The translations under genes were made by a program, and so were the position numbers. From Nocardiopsis flavescens (lineage in GTDB: Bacteria > Actinomycetota > Actinomycetes > Streptosporangiales > Streptosporangiaceae), in NCBI RefSeq assembly GCF_900141985.1, contig NZ_FQZK01000020.1, positions 35,893-99,892 of the forward strand: a stretch of 64,000 nt of DNA, in the 5' to 3' direction. Below, piece by piece: positions 53,192 through 62,593 of the stretch. The first letter of the stretch is position 1. Every line of letters starts with the position of its first letter. The notes beneath the pieces were generated by a model that ran no database searches, was not told where the DNA came from, and saw only the letters and a list, made by a program, of their open reading frames with translations.

Positions 53192-54645
53192 CTCCCCTCC
53201 TCCGTCCCGCGTGTGCGGACGGCGGCCACCGGGTCCTCGCGGCGGACGTCGACGACGTGTCCGGTGAGGTCGGAGAGCAGCACGTCCAGCGAGGTGCGGG
53301 CCACCTTCCCGGCGCTGAGCAGGGTGCCCGCGGGCTCCTCGCCGAAGGCCTTGGTGCGCATCGGCGTGCGCGTGCGCTCGGGGTTGATGCAGTTGATCCG
53401 CACACCGTCCCCGGACCACTCGTCGGCCAGGGCCTGGGTCAGGTTGACGGTCGCCGCCTTGGTGGAGGAGTACAGGCTGTACTCGGCCCTGCCCCGGGTG
53501 TAGGAGCTGGAGGTGTAGAGCAGCAGCTGCCCCCCGGTCTGGGCCAGGTACGGGAACGAGGCGCGGGCGATGTGCACCGGGGCCAGGTAGTTGACCCGCA
53601 GGGCCTCCTCGATCGTCGCCGGGTCGGTGCCGTCCAGCCGCCCGATGCGCAGCACCCCGGCGGTGTTGACGACGAAGTCGACGCGTCCCGTCGCGGAGTG
53701 CGCCTGCTCCAGGGCCGCGGCGATCTGCGCGGGATCGGACACGTCGGTGCGGGTGGCGCTGCGCGAGTAGCGGAAGACCCGGGCGCCGTGCTTCTCGGCG
53801 AGGTCGGCGACCTCGGCCCCGATGCCGTGGCTGCCGCCGAACACCACCGCGGTCCGCCCCTCCAGCAGCCGGTCGCGGTCCCGGTCGGTGAACTCGGGGG
53901 TGGCCGCGGAGGAGAGCTGGAAGAGCTTGTCGGCGATGAAGATGTCGACCGGCTGGGTCACCTTCATGTTCTGCTCCTCGCCGGCGACCACGTGGATCGG
54001 TGTGCCGGGGGAGTAGCGCAGGACGACGGTGCAGTCGTCGGTGGCCTCGAACCCCGGGTCGGCCCAGGCGCGCTCGTACGCCTCGCGGATGGTGGAGAGG
54101 CGGAACCCCTGGGGGGTCTGGCCGCGGCGCAGCCGGGAGCGGGTGGGGACGTCGGTGATGACGTCGTCGTCGACCTCGATGATCGTGTCGGAGGACGGGA
54201 TCGCCACGTCGACCGCGGCGTAGCGGTCCAGGGAGTCCACGCAGTCGTCGACGACCCGCTGGGAGAGCAGCGGGCGCACCGCGTCGTGGAAGAGCACGTT
54301 GGTGGTGTCCGCGGGGAGGTGGGACAGGGCGTCCAGGGCCAGCTGCGTGGTGGCGTTGCGGGAGGTGCCGCCCGGGAGCACCCGGGTCACCTTGGCGAGC
54401 CCGGCCCGCTGCACGACGGCCTCGGCGTCGCTGACGAAACCGGGGTTCATCATCACGAGGACCTCGTCCACGCGCGGAGCCTGCTCGAACACGTCGAGCG
54501 TGTGCTCCAGGATCGTCTTCCCGGCGATCTTCAGCAGCTGCTTGGGCGTCGCCAGGCCGATGCGCTGGCCGCTGCCGCCGGCGAGGACGACCGCGACCGT
54601 CCTCGTGGCGGGCGCGGGCCGTGGAAAGGTACTGCTCTCAGGCAA
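53188..54645 (-). CDS. Fused cytidylyltransferase-dehydrogenase, predicted CDP-ribitol synthase (copy B)
   Basis: 485 aa from the TTG at 54645, with GGGAG seven bases upstream; the longer in-frame extension to 54993 lacks similarity to copy A and is non-coding. The cytidylyltransferase half has LAGGSGQRIGLATPKQLLKI, GGTSRNATTQLAL and FHDAVRPLL. The dehydrogenase half has VVFGGSHGIGAEVADLAE and SSSYTRGRAEYSLYSSTK. It is nearly identical to copy A, aligning without gaps over most of its length at a fixed 3780-bp offset, but starts and ends differ. Coupled to polymerase B. Confidence 0.88.
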   Translation of the reverse strand: MPESSTFPRPAPATRTVAVVLAGGSGQRIGLATPKQLLKIAGKTILEHTLDVFEQAPRVDEVLVMMNPGFVSDAEAVVQRAGLAKVTRVLPGGTSRNATTQLALDALSHLPADTTNVLFHDAVRPLLSQRVVDDCVDSLDRYAAVDVAIPSSDTIIEVDDDVITDVPTRSRLRRGQTPQGFRLSTIREAYERAWADPGFEATDDCTVVLRYSPGTPIHVVAGEEQNMKVTQPVDIFIADKLFQLSSAATPEFTDRDRDRLLEGRTAVVFGGSHGIGAEVADLAEKHGARVFRYSRSATRTDVSDPAQIAAALEQAHSATGRVDFVVNTAGVLRIGRLDGTDPATIEEALRVNYLAPVHIARASFPYLAQTGGQLLLYTSSSYTRGRAEYSLYSSTKAATVNLTQALADEWSGDGVRINCINPERTRTPMRTKAFGEEPAGTLLSAGKVARTSLDVLLSDLTGHVVDVRREDPVAAVRTRGTEEGR

Positions 54646-55096
54646 GGTCGTCTCCCTCTTCGCGAAGAGTTGGGGGATGTACTGCCCGACCTTGGGGGAA
54701 ACGTGCGGGTTCCGGGCACGAGAGGCCGAGAGGCGCGTCACACTCCGGAAGGAGGAACATGCGCCATTCGTATCGAATCGGTTCTCTGTTCTTATCGCCG
54801 TCGCCTGTTGTTCAGGTTCCGGTGTGAATGGGACGAAGATCTCCGTTGTCGGGTTGTCCGCCTCCGAAGGGAGTTTTCGCCACCCCGAGCGGCCCGTGTC
54901 GGGCGCCTTCCGAGGAGGGGCATCGTGACCTGGTTCGATGCTCGCGAGGATGGTCCGGTTGTTCGACGCTACCCGCAGCCCGGTACCGGTCACGACGGAA
55001 TAACGCCCGGACCATGTCCCGGTGACGGGAAACGGCCGGGGGCCGCACCTTTCGGTGCGGCCCCCGGCGGGTGCGGCCCGGCCGTCCGGGCGCGGG
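54646..55096. other. Intergenic region upstream of the second polymer unit
   Basis: 451 bp. It must contain the promoter of the reverse-strand unit starting at 54645, but no hexamer pair is convincing. On the plus strand a 22-codon ORF (54759-54827, MRHSYRIGSLFLSPSPVVQV and two more residues) follows AAGGAGGA at unusually short spacing. The terminator of the transporter gene lies at 55035-55068. Confidence 0.4.
55035..55068 (-). terminator. Terminator of the NCS1 transporter gene
   Basis: GCCGGGGGCCGCACC (55035-55049) pairs perfectly with GGTGCGGCCCCCGGC (55054-55068), 28 bp after the reverse-strand stop. Confidence 0.85.
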
Positions 55097-56677
<1,581 letters not shown>

Positions 56678-57097
56678 GGGGCACCTGATTCTCGGGTGAT
56701 GCGGGGAGCCGGTGTGGCGGGCGGGCACGGCGTCGGGCCCGGCATGGTCGCGTAGAAATGTGGGGATATGCCCGATCTGTTGCGGGCCACCGAATATCTT
56801 CGCACGTCACCCGGGGTAGGCGGGCGGCCACCGGGGCCCGCCCCCGCGCCCGCACCGGCAGTGTGCGCTTTTCTTGTGACCGCGCTGTTCCGGGCAGGGC
56901 ACCCGCCGGTGAACCCCCGTGCCTCCTGGCCCCGTGCGGCCCCCTGGCCCCGTGCGCTCCCTCGGCATCTTGCGCCCCTCGGGCCCCGCGCCCCCGCCCC
57001 TTGTGGACCCCGGGCCTCTGGCGCCCCCGGGCCCCGCGTCCCCGGGCCCCGCGTCCCCGGGCCCGTCCGGGCCCGGGGACGCGGGCGGGGCGGCGGG
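56678..57097. other. Promoter region of the transporter and GC-rich simple repeats
   Basis: 420 bp. The part near the transporter (56740-56810) is AT-richer and contains CGAATATCTTCG near 56791, likely promoter sequence. The part from 56880 to 57047 is made of imperfect CCCGTG/CCCCGGGCCCCGCGTC repeats without a gene. The terminator of the oxidoreductase gene follows. Confidence 0.5.
57048..57085 (-). terminator. Terminator of the oxidoreductase gene
   Basis: A 17-bp perfect stem, CCCGCGTCCCCGGGCCC (57048-57064) with its complement at 57069-57085, 12 bp beyond the reverse-strand stop. The left arm is the last unit of a small direct repeat (GGGCCCCGCGTCCCC). Confidence 0.85.
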
Positions 57098-58111
57098 TCA
57101 GATCCCGGCCACGGCGGGGACCACGTCGCGCCCGTAGGCGTCGATGACCCCGTCCACGTCGTCGTGCATGGCGTAGACCGCGAACTGGTCGACGCCCGCC
57201 TCGCGCAGCCGTTCCAGCTTGGCCACGTGCTCCTCCACCGTGCCCAGCAGGCAGAACCGGTCCACCACGCCGTCGGGCACGAACGCGGTGTCGGGGTTGT
57301 CGGCCCGGCCGTGGTGGCTGTAGTCGTAGCCCTGCCGTGCCTCGATGTAGTCGGTCAGCTCCTGCGGGACCGCCCCCGAGTGCCCGTACCTCGCCACCAG
57401 GTCGGCGACGTGGTTGCCCACCATGCCGCCGAACCAGCGGCACTGCTCGCGGGCGTGCGCCAGCCCCCGCGCCGACCCGTCGGTGACGTAGGCGGGCGCG
57501 GCGGCGCACACCGTGATCTCCGCCGGGTCGCGGCCCGCGTCGGCCGCCGCCGCCCGCACCGCCCTGACCATCCACTCCGTCAGGTACGGGTCGGCCAGCT
57601 GGAGGATGAACCCGTCGGCCTGCCGCCCCGCCAGCTCCAGGGCCCTGGGCCCGTAGGCGCCCATCCAGACGGGCAGCGCCCCGTCGCGCACCCACGGCAG
57701 GCGCAGGGACGCCCCGTCCACGTCCGCCTCCCGGCCCTCGGCCAGGTCCTTGATCGCGGCCATGGCCAGGGAGAGCCGGGCCAGGGTGGCGGGGCTGCGC
57801 CCGGCCACCCGCATCGCCGAGTCCCCGCGGCCGATCCCGCACACCGTCCGGTTGCCGAACATGTCGTTCAGGGTCGCGAACAGGGAGGCGGTCACCTCCC
57901 AGGCGCGGGTGCCCGGGTTGGTCACCATGGGGCCCACCACGAGGTTCTCGGTGCGCTCCAGGACACGGCTGTAGACGACGAACGGCTCCTGCCACAGCAC
58001 GACCGAGTCGAACGTCCACCCGTGGGTGAAGCCGAGCCGGTCGGCGCGCGCCATGCGGTCCACCAGCAGGTCGGCCGGCGGGTCGGTCTGGAGGACGAGT
58101 CCGATGTCCAT
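57098..58111 (-). CDS. Luciferase-like (LLM class) flavin/F420-dependent oxidoreductase
   Basis: 337 aa from the ATG at 58111 with GAGGGGAGCAC upstream. TIM-barrel LLM features are MDIGLVLQTDPPADLLVDRM at the N-terminus, GPMVTNPGTRAWEVTASL, and GIGRGDSAMRVAG with VWMGAYGPRALELAGRQADG. It resembles the F420-dependent subgroup that often neighbours hydantoinase genes in actinobacteria. Its reaction is unknown; in this operon it could act on a pyrimidine or hydantoin ring or on the carbamoyl product. It starts 11 bp after the dihydropyrimidinase and is the last gene before the terminator. Confidence 0.85.
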   Translation of the reverse strand: MDIGLVLQTDPPADLLVDRMARADRLGFTHGWTFDSVVLWQEPFVVYSRVLERTENLVVGPMVTNPGTRAWEVTASLFATLNDMFGNRTVCGIGRGDSAMRVAGRSPATLARLSLAMAAIKDLAEGREADVDGASLRLPWVRDGALPVWMGAYGPRALELAGRQADGFILQLADPYLTEWMVRAVRAAAADAGRDPAEITVCAAAPAYVTDGSARGLAHAREQCRWFGGMVGNHVADLVARYGHSGAVPQELTDYIEARQGYDYSHHGRADNPDTAFVPDGVVDRFCLLGTVEEHVAKLERLREAGVDQFAVYAMHDDVDGVIDAYGRDVVPAVAGI

Positions 58112-58122
58112 GTGCTCCCCTC

Positions 58123-59529
58123 TCAGATCAGGTACTGGCAGGTGCCGCGGGTCAGGTAGCGGCCGTGCCCGGCCGAGCCGAGGTACTCGCCCCGGTCCAC
58201 GACGACCCGGCCGCGCGAGAGCACGGTGCGGGCGCGGCCCCTCACCCGCCTGCCCTCGTACGCGGAGTAGTCGACGTTCATGTGGTGGGTCCGGGCCGAG
58301 ATCACGTGCTCGGCCCCGGGGTCGTAGACGACGATGTCGGCGTCGGCGCCCGGCGCGATGGTGCCCTTGCGCGGGTAGAGCCCGAACATGCGGGCCGGGG
58401 CGGCGCAGGCCAGCTCGATCCACCGGCGCCGGGAGATGCGGCCGTCCAGCACCGCCTGGTGCAGCAGGTCCATCCGGTTCTCCACCCCCGGCATGCCGTT
58501 GGGGATCTTGGAGAAGTCGCCCCGGCCCCGCTCCTTCTGCCCGTTGAAGCAGAACGGGCAGTGGTCGGTGGAGACCACGGACAGGTCGTCGGTGCGCAGC
58601 GCCCGCCACAGGTGCTCCTGGTGCTCCCGGGGCCGCAGCGGTGTCGAGCACACGTACTTGGCGCCCTCGAAGTCCGGCGCCGCCAGGTCCTCCGCCGACA
58701 GGAACAGGTACTGCGGGCAGGTCTCGCCGAACACGTTGACCCCGAGGTCGCGCGCGCGGGACAGCTCCTCCACCGCCTCGCCCGCGGACACGTGCACCAC
58801 GTACAGCGGGGCCCCGGCCACCCGGGCCAGCTGGATGGCGCGGTGGGTGGCCTCCGACTCCAGCAGGGCCCTGCGGACCTCGCCGTGGTGGCGGGGGTCG
58901 GTCCTCCCGGCCGCCAGCGCCTGCTCGACGAGCACGTCGATGGCGATGCCGTTCTCGGCGTGCACCATGCTCAGCGCGCCGTTGGTCGCGCCGCGCTGCA
59001 TGGCCCGCAGGATCCGCCCGTCGTCGCTGTAGAAGACGCCCGGGTAGGCCATGAACATCTTGAACGAGGTGATGCCCTCGTCCACCAGCGCGTCCATCTC
59101 CTTGAGCGAGGACTCGTCGATGTCGGACAGGATCGCGTGGAACCCGTAGTCGATCGCGCAGTTGCCCTCGGCCTTGGCCAGCCAGGCGTCCACCCCGGCC
59201 CGCACCGGGCTCCCCGGTGTCTGGATCGCGAAGTCGATGATCGTCGTGGTGCCGCCCCAGGCGGCGGCGCGGGTCCCCGTCTCGAAGGTGTCGGAGGCGA
59301 AGGTGCCGCCGAACGGCATCTCCATGTGGGTGTGCGCGTCCACCCCGCCCGGGATGACGTAGTGCCCCGCGGCGTCGACGACCTCGGCGCCGCTGCGGGC
59401 CCAGGAGCGGGCGGTGTCGCCGCCGCGCAGGGCCAGGGCGGCCACGGTCCCGTCCTCGACGAGGACCTCGGCCTCCAGTTCGTCGGCGGCCGTCAGGACC
59501 AGGCCGCCGGTGATGAGGGTGCGTCCCAT
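58123..59529 (-). CDS. Dihydropyrimidinase / D-hydantoinase
   Basis: 468 aa. Amidohydrolase with two metals: H66 and H68 in GGVDAHTHMEMPFGG, carboxylated K157 in GITSFKMFMAYPG, H190 in MVHAENG, H246 in YVVHVSAGEA, and D322 in VSTDHCPF. These are the complete ligand set, so the enzyme should be active. It opens dihydrouracil, dihydrothymine or 5-substituted hydantoins to N-carbamoyl amino acids, which the nitrilase-fold enzyme upstream would then hydrolyse. GGGGACGGCC precedes the ATG. It follows the amidase by 9 bp. Confidence 0.93.
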   Translation of the reverse strand: MGRTLITGGLVLTAADELEAEVLVEDGTVAALALRGGDTARSWARSGAEVVDAAGHYVIPGGVDAHTHMEMPFGGTFASDTFETGTRAAAWGGTTTIIDFAIQTPGSPVRAGVDAWLAKAEGNCAIDYGFHAILSDIDESSLKEMDALVDEGITSFKMFMAYPGVFYSDDGRILRAMQRGATNGALSMVHAENGIAIDVLVEQALAAGRTDPRHHGEVRRALLESEATHRAIQLARVAGAPLYVVHVSAGEAVEELSRARDLGVNVFGETCPQYLFLSAEDLAAPDFEGAKYVCSTPLRPREHQEHLWRALRTDDLSVVSTDHCPFCFNGQKERGRGDFSKIPNGMPGVENRMDLLHQAVLDGRISRRRWIELACAAPARMFGLYPRKGTIAPGADADIVVYDPGAEHVISARTHHMNVDYSAYEGRRVRGRARTVLSRGRVVVDRGEYLGSAGHGRYLTRGTCQYLI

Positions 59530-59538
59530 GGCCGTCCC

Positions 59539-60381
59539 CTATCCCTCGGTCAGCGGGCCGTAGGCGTCCGGGCGGCGGTCGCGGTAGAAGGCCCACTGGG
59601 TGCGGACCTCGTCGATCAGGCCGAAGTCGAGGTCGCGCACGACCAGCTCGGGCGCGGTGTCGGAGGCGGTGTCGCCGACGAACCGCCCGCGCGGGTCCAC
59701 GAAGTAGCTGGTGCCGTAGAAGTCGTTGTCGCCGTACTCCTCCCGGCCCACCCGGTTGATGGCCGCGACGAAGTACTCGTTGGCCACGGCGGCGGCGGGC
59801 TGCTCCAGCTTCCACAGGTACGCCGACAGGCCCCGGCTGGTCGCCGACGGGTTGTACACGAGCTGCGCCCCGGCCAGGCCCAGCGCCCGCCAGCCCTCGG
59901 GGAAGTGGCGGTCGTAGCAGATGTAGACGCCGATCCGGCCGACGGCGGTGTCGAACACCGGCCAGCCCAGGTTGCCGGGCCGGAAGTAGTACTTCTCCCA
60001 GAACCCCTCGACCTGCGGGAGGTGGTGCTTGCGGTACTTGCCCAGGTACGTGCCGTCGGCGTCGATGACGGCGGCGGTGTTGTAGTGGAACCCGGGCCCC
60101 TCGGCCTCGAACACGGGCAGCACCATCACCATGCCCAGCTCCCGGGCCAGGGCCCGGAAGCGGGTGACGGTGGGGCCGTCGGGGACGCTCTCGGCCCACC
60201 GGTGGTGCGCGGCGTCCTGCACCTGGCAGAAGTAGGGCGCGTTGAACACCTCCTGGAAGCCGATGACCCGCGCCCCCCGGGCGGCGGCCTCGCGCGCGTA
60301 TTCCTCGTGGACGTCGAGCATGGAATCGGTGTCGCCGGTCCACTCTGTCTGGACGAGTGCGGCACGGACGGTGTGCGGCAT
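59539..60381 (-). CDS. Nitrilase-fold N-carbamoyl-beta-alanine amidohydrolase (beta-ureidopropionase-like)
   Basis: 280 aa from the ATG at 60381; the longer open frame extending to 61089 runs through the promoter and is rejected. The catalytic triad is E44 (VIGFQEVFNAPYF), K118 (GKYRKHHLP) and C155 (GVYICYDRHFPEGWR). The sequence is closest in character to beta-ureidopropionases, which release beta-alanine or beta-aminoisobutyrate, ammonia and CO2. First gene of a three-gene operon with a clear promoter about 110 bp upstream. Confidence 0.9.
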   Translation of the reverse strand: MPHTVRAALVQTEWTGDTDSMLDVHEEYAREAAARGARVIGFQEVFNAPYFCQVQDAAHHRWAESVPDGPTVTRFRALARELGMVMVLPVFEAEGPGFHYNTAAVIDADGTYLGKYRKHHLPQVEGFWEKYYFRPGNLGWPVFDTAVGRIGVYICYDRHFPEGWRALGLAGAQLVYNPSATSRGLSAYLWKLEQPAAAVANEYFVAAINRVGREEYGDNDFYGTSYFVDPRGRFVGDTASDTAPELVVRDLDFGLIDEVRTQWAFYRDRRPDAYGPLTEG

Positions 60382-60492
60382 GGTTCCCCTCGTTCCTCCG
60401 TGGCCGTCGCGGTCGGCCCGGAACGGTCGGCGCGTCCGCGTAGGCCCTGTTGGCAGGCGGGTGCGGGCGGAGCGGCGCGCGATGAGAATCGC

Positions 60493-60521
60493 ACGATAGA
60501 GAGAGGGGAATGGCAGGTCAA
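60493..60521 (-). promoter_or_regulatory. Promoter of the pyrimidine/hydantoin operon
   Basis: On the reverse strand TTGACC (60521-60516), a 17-bp spacer, then TATCGT (60498-60493). The transcript would start near 60486, leaving a leader of about 105 nt before the ATG at 60381. The surrounding gap (60382-60732) has no credible gene. Confidence 0.68.
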
Positions 60522-60555
60522 TATCCGACATCCCGGCGAACGGGATTCCTTCGTG

Positions 60556-60571
60556 TTGTGCGATTTCACAA
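60556..60571. promoter_or_regulatory. Operator-like palindrome upstream of the operon promoter
   Basis: TTGTG-CGATTT-CACAA, a 5-6-5 perfect inverted repeat, 35 bp upstream of the -35 element. TTGT/ACAA half-sites are typical of several GntR-family regulators. No regulator gene is adjacent. Confidence 0.45.
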
Positions 60572-60732
60572 AGACGGCCAATGGCGTCCGATGTCCTTTT
60601 TTCAGGGCACCGCCATTCAGAGGAAGAACCAGGTTTCGCCGTGTTCCGGGGCGCGGATTTCGTGCTCCCCTCCACACCCTCCCCGCCGCGCCGGGCGGGG
60701 CCGCGCCCGCGGCCGGTCCTAGGGTGGGGGGC

Positions 60733-61188
60733 ATGGCGCGACTGCTCATCGTTCACCACACCGTCTCCCCGGCCACCCAGGAGCTGCTGGAGGCCGTGCT
60801 GGAGGGGGCCCGCGACGACGCGATCGAGGGTGTGGAGGCCGTCGCCCGCCCCGCGCTGTCGGCCTCCGCCGCCGACGCCCTGGAGGCGGACGCCGTGGTC
60901 CTGGGGACGCCGGCCAACATCGGGTACATGTCGGGCGCCCTCAAGTACTGGTTCGACCTCGTGTACTACCCGGCGCTGTCCGCCGGCCGGGCGGTGCCCT
61001 ACTCCCTGTACGTGCACGGCAACGACGACACCGCGGGCGCGGTCCGCGCGGTGGAGGGCATCGCCGGGGGCATGGGCTGGCGGCGCCACCGCCCCCCGGT
61101 CCGCGTGACGGGAGCCCCCGGCGCCCCCGACCGGGACGCCTGCCGCGAACTCGGGGCCGTCACCGCGCTGGCCGCCCTGGACATGTGA
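60733..61188 (+). CDS. Flavodoxin-like NAD(P)H-dependent FMN reductase family protein
   Basis: 151 aa from the ATG at 60733; a long in-frame extension upstream is antisense to the pyrimidine operon and not real. The flavodoxin-like fold shows in MARLLIVHHTVSPATQELLE (phosphate-binding loop), ADAVVLGTPANIGYMSGALK and VPYSLYVHGNDDTAGAVRAV. The TPANIG segment would contact FMN. It could reduce flavin for the neighbouring luciferase-like oxidoreductase, but it is on the opposite strand. TAGGGT eight bases before the ATG suggests a leaderless or near-leaderless transcript, though GGTGGGGGG may also serve as ribosome-binding site. Confidence 0.82.
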   Translation: MARLLIVHHTVSPATQELLEAVLEGARDDAIEGVEAVARPALSASAADALEADAVVLGTPANIGYMSGALKYWFDLVYYPALSAGRAVPYSLYVHGNDDTAGAVRAVEGIAGGMGWRRHRPPVRVTGAPGAPDRDACRELGAVTALAALDM

Positions 61189-61223
61189 GGGCCCCGCCCC
61201 GCGCGGCGCGCGGAACGGGGCCC
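61189..61223. terminator. Hairpin between convergent genes
   Basis: GGGCCCCG (61189-61196) pairs with CGGGGCCC (61216-61223), with further inner GC pairing. It serves the flavodoxin-like gene and perhaps the DUF4352 gene. Confidence 0.65.
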
Positions 61224-61239
61224 GGGAACGGGGAGGGCG

Positions 61240-62046
61240 CTACTGCACCTGCGCCACGATCGGCTCGTCGGGGCCGATGATGGGGGTGTAGTGCACCTCG
61301 ACCACGGTCACCTCGCCGAGGATGGCGACCTGCCCGCTGGCCTCCTGGCCGGACGCCAGCTCCGACACCTCGATGCCCTGGATGTCGGCGAACAGCTCCC
61401 AGTCGGTGACCTCGGTGCCGTCGTCCAGCACGTAGCTGAAGTACAGCGGGTTGATCGACAGGGTCTCGTCCCAGTTGTTGGCGATCGTCACGTCGAGGAC
61501 CGTGTAGGTCTCGCTCGGCTCGATCGTCCCGCTCGCGGTGCCCGCGTTGGTCGCGGTCATGGTCACCGCGCCGCTCGGGGCCGCCGGGGCCTCCTCGGTG
61601 GTGCCGCCCGGCTCGGTGGTCTGCGAGGAGGTGGGGGCGCTGGCCGGGGCCTCGCTGCTGCCGCCGCCGGCGGACATCGCGATGACCACGATGATCACGA
61701 CCACGATCACGATCAGGCCCAGGCAGCCCGCACCCACACCGATGCCGACCTTGGCGCCGGTCGACATGCCCTGCTTCTGCGGCTGTCCGCCGGGGACGCC
61801 GTACGGGTCGTACTGCTGCCCGCCGGGAGCGCCGTAGGACTGCTGGCCGCCGCTGGGGTCCCCGTAGGGCTGCTGCCCTCCGGAGGGGTCCCCGTAGGGC
61901 GGCTGCCCGCCGGGGGGACCGTACGGGGGCTGCCCGCCGGGAGGACCGTAGGGCGGCTGGCCGCCGGTCGGGCCGTAGGGGGGCTGTCCGCCGGGGGGAC
62001 CGCCGTAGGGGGGCTGGGGGCCGGAGGGGTCGTTGGGGTAAGACAT
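61240..62046 (-). CDS. Membrane-anchored DUF4352-domain protein with PPYG repeats
   Basis: 268 aa. Residues 1-90 consist of seven or more GGQPPYGxP repeats, probably cytoplasmic and disordered. One membrane helix follows at about 103-125 (CLGLIVIVVVIIVVIAM). Then comes a Ser/Thr/Pro linker and an extracytoplasmic domain of about 110 residues (TYTVLDVTIANNWDETLSIN, then YFSYVLDDGTEV) of the DUF4352 immunoglobulin-like type found in many actinobacterial surface proteins. No catalytic motif. Likely a surface or secretion-associated protein of unknown role. Upstream 253 bp is divergent with the next small gene. Confidence 0.85.
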   Translation of the reverse strand: MSYPNDPSGPQPPYGGPPGGQPPYGPTGGQPPYGPPGGQPPYGPPGGQPPYGDPSGGQQPYGDPSGGQQSYGAPGGQQYDPYGVPGGQPQKQGMSTGAKVGIGVGAGCLGLIVIVVVIIVVIAMSAGGGSSEAPASAPTSSQTTEPGGTTEEAPAAPSGAVTMTATNAGTASGTIEPSETYTVLDVTIANNWDETLSINPLYFSYVLDDGTEVTDWELFADIQGIEVSELASGQEASGQVAILGEVTVVEVHYTPIIGPDEPIVAQVQ

Positions 62047-62299
62047 GGTGAGTGCTCCGGTCTCGGTGCGGGACGGCGTGTGTGCGCCGGTGAAGGGTGC
62101 GCGGTGCGCCTCGGACGGAGCACGCGCGGCGGTGGAGGCCGCCGTCCGCCGGTCGGCGGTGGCGGCGGAGCCGCCATGGCGACCGTACCTCTACCGTCCG
62201 ATCGGATGATGCGGAGGCCCGGACGGTTCGCACAAGGGCCCGGTGGCCTTCGCCACGAAGCCCCCTGCGCCCGCGGCCCCGCCTTGGTACGTTGCGCCT

Positions 62300-62593
62300 A
62301 TGCGCACGGACTACCACCCGACCCCCACCGAGGTCGTGGCCTCCTGGATCCCCCACGACGCCCGCTGGCACGCCGCCGCCCGGACGGCCGCCGCCGCGGG
62401 TTCCGACGAACTGCGCCGCTACGTCTCCGGACTCGTCCACGAGCAGCGGGACGGGGACCGCGAACTCGCCGACGAGTACGACCTGCTCTCCATCGGCGCC
62501 GTCGTGGAGGACCTGGGTGTGGGCGGCCTGGCCGCGGTCGAGTGGAGCAAGGTCCGCGACGCCCTCCTGCTGCCCCTGACCAAGAGGATGTAG
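62300..62593 (+). CDS. Conserved-looking small protein of unknown function
   Basis: 97 aa from the ATG at 62300 (MRTDYHPTPTEVVASWIPHD). TACGTT seven bases upstream and no Shine-Dalgarno sequence suggest a leaderless transcript. The protein is soluble, predicted helical, with WHAAARTAAAAGSDELRRYV, an acidic middle and the basic end PLTKRM. I do not recognise the family. It is divergent from the DUF4352 gene. Confidence 0.65.
   Translation: MRTDYHPTPTEVVASWIPHDARWHAAARTAAAAGSDELRRYVSGLVHEQRDGDRELADEYDLLSIGAVVEDLGVGGLAAVEWSKVRDALLLPLTKRM

Noticed and set aside
53192..54993. N-terminal extension of the second fused synthase to 54993
   Set aside because: The 116 extra residues have no counterpart in the near-identical first copy, and both copies share a TTG start with a ribosome-binding site at the same spacing.
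56880..57085. CRISPR-like direct repeats in the GC-rich gap
   Set aside because: The repeats are short, imperfect and contiguous, with no regularly spaced unique spacers; they are simple GC repeats merging into a terminator.
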